Source of the DNA: Cyclospora cayetanensis | Lineage: Eukaryota; Apicomplexa; Conoidasida; Eucoccidiorida; Eimeriidae | Length of the DNA: 64,000 nt | Direction: 5' to 3' | NCBI RefSeq assembly: GCF_002999335.1 | Contig: NW_020312747.1 | Span: 125,713 to 189,712 of the forward strand | Shown: positions 1 through 12,407 of the stretch, piece by piece | How positions within the stretch are numbered: the stretch's first letter is position 1 | Layout: each line of letters opens with the position of its first letter | Notes under the pieces: model-generated | The model's database searches: none | Told to the model about the DNA's origin: nothing | The model's input: only the letters and a program-made list of their open reading frames with translations | Translations under genes and position numbers: made by a program

Positions 1-30
1 GCAGCAGCAGCAGCCGTTTGCGAATTTTAG

Positions 31-3000
31 CATCCCCCGTTAACAGCCTTCCTTCCTCTTGCTTCTGCTTCTGCTGGGGCAGCCGTCTCCTCATCACAAA
101 ACCAGTGGTACAGGAACCAGCTGCTATTCCAACTCCCACGTAATATGCCCTGTGCAGAATGCTGGCTTCCTACGGAGCCCATTATTTCAAGGGCCGAAGA
201 TTTCCAGCAGCAGGAGCAGCACAAAGAGCCTCAGCTGCCACATCCTACAGACCGCCGGCCGAAACCAGCGCAGCTCCAAAATGACGCGCTTTTGCTTCGT
301 CGTGTGCAGGGGGATTCGATCTCCCAGCACCAGGAGCAGCAAGTGAGGCGACAGCGAGGCTCTAGTGGGTCTTATGAAGGCTTTATGCCGCTGGAGAGTA
401 GCGGAAATTGGAAAATTCGCAGCAGAAATGGCTACAGCGGGGCAGATAGAGACGCCTGCGCCGTGCCCGCAAGGAGGAGCCTTGCGGACGGCCCTTCGGA
501 AGACTGCGCATCATTAATAGTGGCAAGGAAGACGCAGGCATTAGCATACGGCGTGGAAGCTCAGGAGACACCAGAAGCAGAAGCGTTAGCATCAGAAGGC
601 CTACACGGTGCAGCTCTGCAGTTGTTGCAGCGGCTCGCACCCTTCCCTGCAGGCAGCAGATATACGCCTTCTGCTCACCAGCGGAGGCGGCAGCAGAGCC
701 TGTCAGACCATTCCCTCGCTCTGTCCTCCGCTGCATTTTCTGATAATGCATCAATTGATGGTGCAGAGCGCCATACCTCAGCTCAGCAGCCTAAGGCATC
801 GTCGGAGCAAAATGTAGGCTTGCATCGAGAGCACAAGCAAAAGCTGCCCATCAGCCAGCAGGCGCGACTCGTTGCCGTGGCTGCAGATGCTGCTGCGGAG
901 GAGCAGGAGGAAACATGGAATAATAGCAGTGATATTTTGTTGCCTGAGAACCTGGCAGCCTTGCTCATGGAGGACACCTCAGGCGAGCGGCAGCAAGCCA
1001 AGTGTTACCAGATCATGCAGCAGCATCAACAGAATCAGCACCTACAGGAAGAGCGGCCCGAGAGGGTATCCCTACTAGCCAAGCGCGTGCAAGCCAGCAG
1101 CAGCTCTAGCGGCAAAGGCGGTGAATGTTTTGTAGGCGATTCAGTGCCGCAGTGCATAGGCTGCTGCGGCAAAGACTGCAGCAGCAGTAGCGGCAACAGC
1201 AACAAGCGCAGACCAGGCGGCAGCAGTTGCTGGTATCAAACTGCCTTGCTGCTGCAGTCTTTGCTTTTGTCAGGGGACCAGTCAGAGGAGCAGCAGCAAT
1301 GCACAGCAACACCACGTGCAGTCGCGACAGCTGCAACAGCAGAAGCTGTAGAAGGGGCTGCCGCAACCCCCGAAGCCTCGTCGGCTTCGGACCGAATGCC
1401 TCCGCGAGTGGCAGAAGTAGAGGAGCTCACAACAAGCCATGGGGATGCTGATGCTGATGCTGCTCTCCAGCAGCACCACGTGCACCAGTCCTTACCAGCG
1501 GGAGCAGCACAGCAGGTGCTGCGCCGCATAGGAGCCGCAAGTCTTGAGCTGCATAATCACCACCATTTGGAGCTGCAGCAAGGGCAACAACAGCAGCAAG
1601 AGCAAGGGAACACTTGTAACTCTCCTTGCTGTTGCGGTGTCAACAGCTGCAGCGAATTTTGTGCATTCCTATGTTGCCTACTTCAGGATGCGCGAGTGCA
1701 GCAGACGCAGCATGAACGGATGCAATATCTACTGCTGCAGCTGCTGCTCTTGCTGCTGCAACAAAGGCTCGCGTGCCCCGTTTGCTGCTGTGACAGACAA
1801 GCGCTGAGGAAGCCCACAGAATTGGTAGTGCAGCAACTGAAGCTGCAGCTACAGGAGCTGCAACAGGGTGGCATTTGCAGGCGAACGGAGCAATTGCTGC
1901 TGAATGTGGACTCCTTGCAGCAGCAGAAGCAGCTGGCGTTATATATGCAGCTGGCTCTGCTGCTGCGTGCATGGCGGCCTTCCAGTGGTATCCCCGGCAG
2001 TAGCAGCAAAATCGTTATTGTGGTGGCATTTCATTGTGTGCTTCACGGGGGAGTTGGCTTGGAACTGCGCGAGTCAGCTTCAGACGTTCTTGCTGCCGCA
2101 GCTTTAGACGAGCTCTCAGTGCCTTTAGCAGCGGCAGACATGGCTACCCCACACAGCGAGGACGTGCTGTTTGCTAGTGATGCAGGGCGGACGGAAGTCG
2201 ATACAGCAGCAAACGCAACACTGCCTTCAGCAACAGTGGGAGCACCGGCAGCAAGTGCGTTGGGCTTGTGCTGTCTGATTATTAAAGCCGCACGGAGCGG
2301 CAGTAGTGCAGCAGCGGCGGCAGCAGCAGAGGTTGCTTCCTCCGTTGCATGCGGCTTCTTGCTGCTGCTGCAGAAAGATAGACAGCCGTCTGCTGCACTA
2401 AGGGCTGCCACAGTGCGCCGGGCCGTCTGCGCATTCTCCGCGGAAGTTGCTGCTCCAGCATTTCTTATACTGCTGCGTTTGCTGCTTCCAGCTGTGAAGC
2501 AGCCGCTGCTGCATCCTGACACCATGCAAGGCACGGCTCCGACACCACTGCCGCTTTCTCAACATGCAGCCGAGAGTTTCCACTTGGTGCGCTTAGCGTC
2601 TGCCTTGCAGCAGCGTCCCTTGCAGCTGCAGCCGCTGCGCGAACAAGACCGTCATCATTTGAGCTCCTTGGACGGCGCGTCTGTGCAGCACAAGCTACAA
2701 CAGAAGCTCGAGCAGGATCTCCTGTTGCTTCTTGGTGCTGCAATGCGACGAGCCAGGGAACAGCTCGCTCTGCTTCTGTCTCTGCTGCAACGAGACTGGC
2801 CACCCGGCCGTGAAAATCGCTACAGCAGCAAAGCAAAGCGTGTCGTGGAAGAAGCAGCAGCTGCAGTCGAGGCACCGCTGACCTGTGTCTGTGTGCTGGT
2901 GCAGCTGCCTCGCGTCCGAGCAGCGGCAAATTTTCTGCCGTTGCACGAGTCGCTGGACGCATATGTTGCCACTTTGGTGGAATTGCTTCTTATGCTTCTG

Positions 3001-5092
3001 GGGCTTGAGGAATCCGCGGCAGCCACAGCAGCAGCAGGGTGCTTGAGCAAGGTCATTGTTGCACTCACTGAGGCTGCACGAAGCATTGGCAAGCAGATGC
3101 AGTCTTTTTACAGCAACCACCCCTTTTCAGATGGAGGCTCAATGCCGGCAGAATCGGCGGATCCACTTTCAGCCGCAGCAGGAGGAGCAACAGTAGCAGC
3201 AGCAGCTGCTGCTGCTGCGTTGCAGGACACGCTGGCAACTGCGGCGGCAGCAGTTATGCGGTTTTCTCTGGATTCGGCTAGACTGGGGCAGGTAGCCACC
3301 CAGCAACAGCAGATGGAAGACTTCCTGGCTGCTGCTGTAAACGCAGACACTTTCCTTCTTCCCACTGCACAATCACACATGCAGCTGCAGCAGCAAGAGT
3401 CGCAGCAGCAGCAGCAGCCACTTGCCAGTAAGCTCCTGCAGCAGATCCTTGAATTTACTGTCGCTAGGAACAGACAGTGCTGCAGCGACAGCTGTTCTAA
3501 TACCAGCAGCGACAAGAGCATCAGCCAAACGAGCAGCCTCAGAACCGCTTGCAGCGTGACGTGTAGGCGATTCAAGCCTCCCATTGCTTTCCAGGGGAAG
3601 TTGGATGCCCAGAGTCCCTCTCTAGGCAGGGCCAGAGGGAGTGAGGAGGTGTGTCATGATGTGGCTGCTACATTCCGCCTGTCTGTGGTGCTCGAAAGCA
3701 ACGCCACCGTGGTTCTGCATGCGCTGGCTAGCTGCCTTTCAGGTCGAATAGCGGTTTCTTGTGGTCACTCGTCTGCGGCTGCTTTAAAGGGCTCCTCGGC
3801 AGCAGCTAGTGCTGCCACTGCTCGCCTCATGTGCAGCTCCTGGGCACAGCTTGTGAAGCCCTCTCTGGAGCAGCTTTGCCTCCCGTCACGTGCTTCCTCA
3901 GCTCAGGCAACAGCAAAGCCTCCAACAGTCCCCTCCGCGAGCGCTGCATCGGGGGCAGCGACAACAATTGAAGAACCAGCTGCGTGCTTTGGGGTTGCAC
4001 AACAACATGCGCTGGCCATTATAGAAGCTCGTGGCGGCCTTGTGGCAGCATTCGCTGAAGCAGCTGCAGCAGTTACTGCTTCTGAGGGGCAGCAGCATGC
4101 GGCGCAGCAACAGGCGCTGCACCATTTACAGCAGAACTTTTCATTGCTTGTGCATTCTGCGACGGCCACTGCGGCACACGTGGTTCTGGCACTTGAACAG
4201 CCAGGCACCCGTACGGCATGTTGCAGCCTTCGCGCCTCTAGCTGCCCCAACATGTGCTGTCTGAGCTTCACGAGGCAGGCACTTCTCGGAAACGACAGAT
4301 GGAGTGCAGCGCAGCAACAGTATCCCGTGGCAGTGCTGCAGCAGCTGCTGCAGGTGCTGCTGGATCACCATGGCTATTGCCTTCCCTCGGTTGACGTCGT
4401 CGACAGCAGCGGCAACGACAGCAACAGTTGCTGCCTGTGGGTACTTCTGCTCCGCGTTGCGGTTGCTGTTTCGTCGCTGCGGGCACCTGTGTTACGCCTT
4501 TGCATGCACCCCCTACGTCGACTTCTTGCTGGCCAGAAGCAGCGCCAGCTTAGCGTGGCATGGAAACAAATCTGTACCTTCTTTACGGGGGAATTGATTT
4601 GCATCGAGTTCAAGTGCAGCACCAGTTGCAGCTGTTGCTCCTGCAAAATTGGTGTACACGACCTGATGCAGCAAGACGATTGGGTGTTAGTGAGCGACTT
4701 GCTGCTAGAGTTGCTACAACTGTTGCAGCAGACGGCCAGCAGCGTTTCTGCAGCTGTCGCTTCCGCGATTCCCTGTTTGAAGGCGACAGAAAAAACAGTG
4801 CAGCAAGAAGAAGCCAAAGAAAGTGCTTATCAGGGCCCTCCAGAAAATCAGTAAGCCCCACAAGAATGCAGGCATGCAACAGAGAACAACTTTCAGGGTG
4901 GGAGAAACTAGTAAACTCATCGAGGTGGGCAGTTGTATGTAGGACGATAGAGACATAGAATGCACAAGGGCATACTGTATCTAAGTGTGTTTTCTGTTTT
5001 ATTTCAGGGAGGGCTGTGACGCCATCTTTTTCCCTTCAAGTGCCAGCGGGCTGTGCAGCGGCAGCGAGCACCCGGACTGCATTGATGAATAA
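31..5092 (+). CDS. Large Ala/Gln/Leu-rich low-complexity protein, two exons seen, 5' end uncertain
   Basis: The frame is open from 31 to 4850, with the first ATG at 145, and joins a short last exon. Exon 4850 ends before a GTAAGC donor in phase 2. The acceptor TTTCAG at 5002-5007 opens exon 5008-5092, which restores the frame and ends at TAA (5090-5092). From ATG 145 the protein would be 1,596 residues. A pyrimidine tract followed by CAG near 60-86 could be an acceptor, so the gene may begin left of the window. The sequence is dominated by Gln, Ala, Ser, Leu and Cys runs from CAG/GCA/AGC and CTG/TGC triplets in several registers, as in the homopolymeric tracts known from Eimeria proteins. Leu/Ala-rich helical stretches between tracts could be solenoid repeats, but I recognise no domain. 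A 4.7-kb open frame ending in a phase-matched exon supports real coding. Function unknown. Confidence 0.7.
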
Positions 5093-7055
5093 GCGATGCA
5101 CATGCCGCTACAAAGAAACATGCTGCTGTTGCCCTAGTTACGTCTTCTAGCAATGGCTAGTGCCCTCAACTATAGCATAAGCTCCAGATTTCGGAAGACT
5201 AACCAACATTTTAACAGCTAGGCAACCCCAGCAAATTTCAACGGGGGCTCTGGTTGCCGCCCCAAGGGGAAGGTGGACGAAAACTCGAAGGCGACTTGCG
5301 CTGCGATTTGTCTAATTTTTTCTTTTATAATATATTTCAGCACAATAAGTAAGTAGTTGACTTTAGGCTAGAGAGGAGTACAGCGGTTGGGGAAAAAACG
5401 CGTGTGAAAAAGCGACTTCTGTGCACGCAGTCAATAGGCAGAGGTGCCCGAACTCTGAGTTGCTGCAGCCCCCCTACTCACGCACAAACGCTCCCTTAAT
5501 TCTTCAAGAGCTGTCGCTTATGCATTAGATTTACCCTGTCAACCTTGTAGCTTTGTTTTTCAGGCAGCCAGTGTACGGGCAGTATGCCGCTTCTGGCAGT
5601 CTGCTGCTCCAGGCAGCTTTGAGTAGATTTAACTATTTGGAATCCCAGGGTTACATGCTTCGTTAGCCCACAGCCATAGATATCACGTAAAAGCCATTTC
5701 CTATCCTTGGAGCCTTGTATCAGAGCCTACAGGCAGCGAGTGGATCCGTTTTATCCACCGAGCGCTGTTGGTGCGTCTTGGTAGGTTGCATCCTCTTCGG
5801 CAAATTGTAGGGAGCCTACCCCCTGGCTAATTGCTTGTAACTTACTGCGTATGTTGGCTAGTATATTCTCTTATGTTGCACCTAGAGTAGCGGCAATGAG
5901 ATGAACCTCAACAAAGTCAGTAACGTCGATTCTGTTAAGCCGCATGTGCAAAGCGTGAAGGTATTGCCACTTTATTTGGTTTTGCATCAGTTCCCAAAAA
6001 GCAGCTTCCTGCCTTGCATATTTTTAAAGCTAGATCATGTGTTTAAGATTGGATTTGGTTCAGTGTCCGGATGATGATGGTGGTGGGTGAGGGTAGAGGG
6101 GGTACACCGGGTGTGCCATGCCAGAACAAGTGAGGTTTCAGGGGCTCCAAATCTTCGCAAATAAAGGATTAGAAAATGTGTTCAGGCATATCATGTCTCA
6201 GTTATCGAATATATTAGCTCCAGGGCTTAAGGCCATGGGTAACTAGCTTGTTACGTGCAAACTTGCCTCCTTCACCCTCAATGCGCTCGAGAACGAACCA
6301 CCTCCAATTCGGGGACAGGCAACCCCCAGGAACTGCCGCTCCCCCCTTTGCTCTGTGCGTTTCCCTGTTGTTTTTGCATTCAAACTATATAATATGATGG
6401 ATTTCTTTACTGAAGGCCCATCCGGCCAGCAATGAGCGAGAATTAACAGCTCCAGAGGGCCTTTTCTTCTGCACGGGCTACACGGGCGCCTGTCTCGCTC
6501 CCACGTTCTTGCCTTGGGGTCCCCGCTGACCCAAGCCAAAGTCTCTCTGTACGCTTTCTATCAGCGCTTTGAAGGTTTAGCAGGCGGATACAAATATGCA
6601 TCCACAACAGGGGACAGCAAACAGCCTACCCATCTTATACCCTAGTCCCTGGTCACGCAGTTTCTCTGTTCTTTCCTTGCAGCATTTCCTCCCCCTGATT
6701 CTTTCAAGAGGCTTCTATCAAGCGCCACAAGCACCGTAGAAACAGCTTATTGCAGATCTGCTGCTGCACGGACCTCGCTCCCCCCCCCATCAAGGAAAAG
6801 GTGGTGTCGCGGACGAAGGGGTACTCGCATCAACAAACCTAGCAGCGGTACCACCAACTGCATCTTCTTCAAAGTCCCTTTCAAAAGACCTAAAAGCGGT
6901 TGAAGGCTACGAATGGCCGCCTTCCTCCGCATTTCATCCTCTGTGGCTGGCAAGCGGCGCAAAGATCCTTTTCAGACAGAACAGCACCGTCGCAGCTCCC
7001 GTCCCACCTCCGAAACTACACGCAGCACAAGTCTGCAGTTCACTGCCCACCCAAA
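5093..7055. other. Intergenic region with no supported gene
   Basis: This lies between the large low-complexity gene and the ApiAP2 gene. Reading frames are short and lack recognisable motifs or coherent splice structure. It presumably holds the 3' end of the first transcript and the upstream region of the AP2 gene. An antisense frame at 6243-6539 shows no coding character. Confidence 0.5.
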
Positions 7056-10000
7056 ATGGAGGCGATTGAATACTTAGGAGAGACTAAGGTGGTCGCAGCG
7101 CACCAGCTACAGCAAGGAGATGGAACGGCGCCTCCGGAGCTGCTTTCCTTTGCCCCCGTTGGGGTCGCCTGCTGCAGCAGCAGCAGCCCAGCAGGAGCTG
7201 ATGAGGTAGCAGAAGACTGGGGAGGTACATACAATTTCACCGAGGCTCCAGTGGCAACCGAACAGGGCGCTTGTTACTGTTGCGCAGACACTGGATGCAG
7301 CGGGAGCAGCAGTAGCAGCAATTGCAAGGCGTACCGGTGGTGGAGTCCCCACCGCAGCAAAGACGTCAGCGCTAGCAGCGGCAAAGATTCGGATGATCTA
7401 GACTGCAGCACTGTATGCAGTTCCTCCAGTCGGCCAGAGGGGCCTCTCGACATCCCTGTGGAGTCGTCCTTCCGCGGAGTTGACTGCAGCAGCAGCCCTA
7501 GCAGCGAAGACGGCAAATGGTCGGGCCGCTTGCATGTGCCTGTGAAGGAGGCAATTCGCAGCGGCTCTTCCTCTCCATACTCTGCGTCTTCTCCAAGTAT
7601 TGGCAGCGAAAGCAGTGGCCGGGTTTGCAGCAGAAACGATGCACACTGTCCCCTGGATGCCGCTGCAGCACTCCAGCAAGACACAATTGCTAAAGGTCAA
7701 AACAAGAAGTCTCCAGAAAGCGACACCCGTGCCACTCAGCTGCACGGTTCCTTCACACAAGGGGCTCCTGGCGGCATTACAAAACACAGTTTCCTTGAGG
7801 TCGGAGGCCAAGAGGGGCTTCAGGATGAAGTCAACCCCGATCACAGGAGTGACGCCCCAGCAACAGCAGCTGCCGTGGGCCCCGCTGCCGCTGAACGCGC
7901 CACTGCTGCTGTCGTAACCATAAAGGAACTATGTGCACAGAAATTCTCGCCGCTCTGGGCTGCGGAACAGGATTGCAGCAGGAGCCCGAAGGAGCGCAGT
8001 AGCAATAATCACCGCATTAGCTGCTGCCTCATACGCCAGCAGGATTATTTCCAGAATGGCCAACGCCCGAAAATAAGCACCAGTGAGGGTGTCAGTCCTT
8101 CGGGCGCAGTGGCGGCGCCTCCAGATGAAGGTTCAGTGGCACTATCAATGCCTGCACCGGTGGCAACACCAAGATCAGCGAAAAAGGACTGTCCAAGCGA
8201 TGAGTCTTGTTCCAGGGGAAGTAATAAACTCCCTCAATGTGCTTGCTTACCGGGAGCTCCTTCAGTGGAATCTCGGCTGTGCTACTGTCTCGAGCATCTG
8301 CTTCTGGGTGTCTCCTGGGGGCCCCTGTGCCTTTGTGGTACTCTACAGGAGCCGGCACCGCAGGGCGCTGGGTGCTGCAGAGGCGACCATGCCCTCGTGA
8401 ACCCCCAGCAAGAGCTTGAGCTTCTGCTGCAGCGAGCTGCACAGGCTACTGCAGCCACTGACTGGGAGCTCCCTCCTGTTCAGGGGCCCCCACACCAGCT
8501 ACCATTAGCCAGCAGGGTGGGTATGAGCGCCGACAGCCATGGCAAACGGAGCGCACTCAAGGTATGTGCTCAAACGTCTGGAATTAAGAGCTAAGCCATT
8601 GTTCGCATGCCGCCTGTACTGCCCTTCTTGTGGTTGCTGGACCAGGGTAGAAGGATACATGCATAGAGAGAGAGGGCGCATGCTGGGTCGGTCTCTTCGC
8701 ATACGCACCTGTTATAGCTGCACTTGTACATGCTGCTTCTTTATGCACCAGGTAAACTGCTGGGCCCCACGTTATCTAGGGACTGATGACTCTGCGGCCC
8801 CAGGTGCCCCTCCAAGAGATATCTATTGCTCGGTCAGCCCCAGTCGCATCACCGCATCTGCTGCTATGGAATTGCCCAAAGGCCCTTTAGGGGCGCTCTC
8901 TGTGACTGAAGGGCCCCATCCATTTCCTTTAGCAGGGCTTTCTTGGATGCGGGCCTCCACTGAAGACACTCCACCCGTAAGCGATTGGGGCAGTCCCACG
9001 CAACAGTGGGAAATCCCCCATAGGGCAGAGGTGGACCCCCAAGTCTGCAGCCCCATCAAAGCCAAAGCCTGCTGGCATCCGAGTTCACACAAGAAGCGCG
9101 CTTCCGCGAAGAGCACGTTTGCCAGAGAGGACGGAGATGACGGGCAGGGGTCGCCTTGCCGCTTGCCAGAGGCTAATGATCCCTTTGTAGGGCTCGAAAG
9201 GCAACCCAGTGGGCATTCCACCACCCTAAACCGGTATCCCCGAACGGCGCTCTCCGTAGACTTTTTCGTAAGTACTACAGCTTTCTGTTCAGAATCTTCA
9301 GAGGACGAGGCCCGGGAGAGTGCCCTGGAGGACAAAGACCCCATGCTGCCTCTCGTTAGTTTGAGCCCTCGTTCCTGCAACCGAGGAGCGTTTGGGGGAA
9401 TAAAGACTTTAACTGAAGGCCGCAGGAGAAGGGAAGGAGCGACAAGGGAGAGAGAGCGCCCGGCTGAGGGGTGCACCGTAGCAAAACAGACAGGGCAAGG
9501 TACCCTGTTGCCTCCCAGCAGAACCAATGGGGCTACCTTTAGTTTAAGGCCCAGTCCACACCAACATCTTATGCGTTCTCCAGTAGGTGGCCCTTACAAA
9601 TGCCACGAAGATACCTGGGGAGATACTCAGGAAACTGAGAAACAGGCAAAAGGCCACGGTGGCCCCTCAGCATACGGCGGGAGCCTCTGGCGAGACAACG
9701 GGAGGCATAGTATGAAAGACGCTACAAGCAGTGGCAGCGTTAGTATCCCTTCATCACCACTGGGGATTGCAGCAGTGCCTGTAAGGACGAGAAAAGGCTT
9801 CCGCAAGCCCCTCCCCCTTCCGCCTCAGATGCTCGCCGCTATCGCTGCAGCAGGACCTCGCAAATCCGTGGATCCGGTGCTACAGTACGATGGTGAAAGC
9901 CGAGAATGGAGGTAAGGACTCATGTTCTCTAGTGGTAAAATCCTATCAAGAACGTCTTGGGAGCATGGGCGCATGACAGAAAGCTTCACATCAACCATAT

Positions 10001-10675
10001 CTAAACTCAGCCCTTTACACGGCGTAATAGCTTAGTAGTAGGACTCGCCGCCAACTCAGCAATATCCTTAAGGCACTAGATTTCGAGCAGAGAAGCTTCA
10101 TACGGGGCTAGGTCCTATGGCAAGAAAAACATTTAGTCAAACAGGGGGGAGAACGGGACGAAGAGGTGACCCATTTGCAGTAGCCTTTGTTTTAGTTGCG
10201 GAAGACAAGGAATGCTTTTTTATGCAAATATTGAGTACGGCAAATGCTATATACATACATGTAAGCACATCCAAGCACTTTAAAAATCTTGTTCTTCCCT
10301 TGAAGTTTTCCCTATTTGCTCGTTGCCTTGTGCTGCTTTTCTAGGGTGTTTTGGATGGAAGAGCCCCAAGCACGATACAAGGTCTTTCAGTCAAAGAAGT
10401 TTGGCAAAGAAAGAGCTCAGCAGCTGGCACTCGAGTGGCTACGGAGGGCTAAGGCAGGGGCTATTCATGGCTCGGGGAGAGGACCCAGGGGCTCGGCGGG
10501 ATCCCTGGGGTACAGAGTCAAAAGAGGCCGGCACGAGGGGCCCCCCGTCGCAACGGAATACAAGCACAGCAGCCCAGAGACATTCCACTTCTCTACACCA
10601 CATTCCACCTTAGCCCTTTCGCCTGAGGGATCACCCGCTCTTGCCCCTTTTCCTACAGCCTTCCCGGCCCTCTGA
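7056..10675 (+). CDS. ApiAP2-type transcription factor, 3 exons, about 998 aa
   Basis: Predicted DNA-binding transcription factor of the apicomplexan AP2 family, expected to act in the nucleus. Exons: 7056-8561, 8752-9911, 10345-10675; introns of 190 and 433 bp with GT-AG ends and matching phases. The start ATG 7056 lies in AAAATGG; the frame upstream only adds a non-ATG extension. Residues 1 to about 870 are Ser/Gly/Pro-rich and low complexity. The single AP2 domain is at the C-terminus (about residues 877-930) and is cut by intron 2. Exon 2 ends with YDGESREWR and exon 3 continues VFWMEEPQARYKVFQ, then SKKFGKERAQQLALEWLRRA, which matches the WRV.W, KKFG and ArqlAiEW signature of AP2 domains. 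A low-complexity tail follows to TGA. DNA target unknown. The AP2 call is from motif memory and is strong; the splice junctions are inferred. Confidence 0.85.
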
Positions 10676-11828
10676 AAGTTGAAGGTTACCACTAGCCTCC
10701 ATGAGGTTCTACTTACGCGGAGGCCCACAAAGGCGTTTTTCAGATATTCGTGTAGACTTTTAAACGAGGGCGAACGCACGCCCATAAGATGATCAAGCTT
10801 CTGTGTCACTCAGGCAGCCTACTGCGTGAAGCATGACTGCTGCTTTAGATTTGCGCGGCACTGGACCGTTACACGTGTTCATAGACTGTTACATACTCTC
10901 CATCTAAACAAAACCCGCAGGGCGTCACGGAATTTCTCGATTGAGCATACTGAACCTCACACCTGAAGTCTAAGAAAAGCTTAGGACAGGTGGAAGGAAA
11001 GAACCCAATCTTGCAAAGCTAACAAGCAGGTTCAAGCAAAGAACACGCTGATCAAGGTCTCGAAATGGACTAAAAACTGGTGGTGCTGAGGTGGATGCTT
11101 CTCTTCGACTGGTGAATTCAGACTGTTCGTGTTCCGGGTGCCTCGCAGAATGTGGGGGAGTAGCACCAGAAGGGGGCCCTCAGAGCTTTGTACCAGTTGT
11201 TTAAGTAGAAAGTTGAAGTCTAAATGTAAATTGAGGTGCCACTATAGGAACACAATCCTTTGTACGCAGTACAAGATGCACAGCAGCTCATAGTTGCTGC
11301 AGTGGTAGCGCGCGTGAATTAAGCAAAAATAGGCGTAGCGCTTGACATTCAGACATGAGGCTCAAAAATCTAGGACTCTGCACGGCTACATAGGAGGAAA
11401 GCATTCGTTTGTACAGGGCCTTTGGAGTGGAGAGTGTCAAATGACCTGTGTAGGTGGTGGGGCTGCATGAGGGCTGAGCCTCAGCAAAGCATCAGCCAAG
11501 CCTTGAAATGGTCGTCCGTCAGCTCTTAAGCCGTATCCGAAGAAACAGACGAAGAAACTCTGCACTTTCTTTTGGCTGGATGCCCCGTTTTGGTGGCGTA
11601 GCCGCTATCTGTAACCGAATGCCACCTTGGGCCACTTACAGGGATTACAGAATTTGGTTAAAGGTTTCTTTGCTCATGACTGCTCCCGTTTTCTTGCCTC
11701 TTGCTCTCCTGCTGTCTATACGGCACCGCGCATAGCATGTACGCTGCTATAGCCTGCACATCTTGCGGGCGGTTCGGGATCTCTATTGTCTAGGGTTTAG
11801 GGCTTCCTTGAAGCGTTGAGGGTTGAAT
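10676..11828. other. Intergenic region between ApiAP2 and KH genes
   Basis: No supported gene. Near its right end (11791-11802) is TAGGGTTTAGGG, a short interstitial match to the TTTAGGG-type apicomplexan telomere repeat, only about 1.7 units long. A short plus frame at 11508-11735 has no recognisable motif. Confidence 0.45.
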
Positions 11829-12349
11829 ATGTCGGCCTCTGGTGCTATGGGAGCCTCTACTCCGAGCTCTGACTCCTCCATCGCGGAGTCTGTTCAGAGG
11901 GCTCAGGCTATTGCCGCTTCGCTCGCCCGTTCTAAGGGCATCATCTCCCCCCCCTCGGGGCCCCCCGCCCCGCCGCCGTCAATGCCGCACTTGGGGTTTT
12001 CCCACAGACCTCCGGTGGCGGCTTCTCGTGGGAGCCTTACCTCTTCTCGAGGGACTCCCTCCTTTGACTACGGAGGCCCCTCGAACAGTACGCCGCGAGG
12101 TTCATCGGGATTCGACCAGGGGGCCCCCCACGGGGGGGGGGCGGACAAGCAGCCGCACGTTCTGCCCACGCCGGGGCAAAACGAGGGCTCGTGGAACTCT
12201 GTCGATGCTGCAGCAGCAATTGCAGCACAGCAGAAGCAGGTACAGTGCAGCAGGCATGTTGGAGAGAGAGACAGAGAGACAGACAGACAGACAGAGAGAC
12301 AGACAGAGAGAGACAGACAGACAGACAGACAGAGAGACAGCGAGACAGG

Positions 12350-12407
<58 letters not shown>

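Noticed and set aside
2043..2962. Long antisense frames (163-165 aa) opposite the large low-complexity gene
   Set aside because: CAG/CTG triplet DNA is open in several frames on both strands; these frames lack splice structure and domain motifs.
8823..9527. 234-aa antisense frame opposite ApiAP2 exon 2
   Set aside because: Shadow of the plus-strand AP2 exon, which has phase-consistent splicing and a domain downstream.
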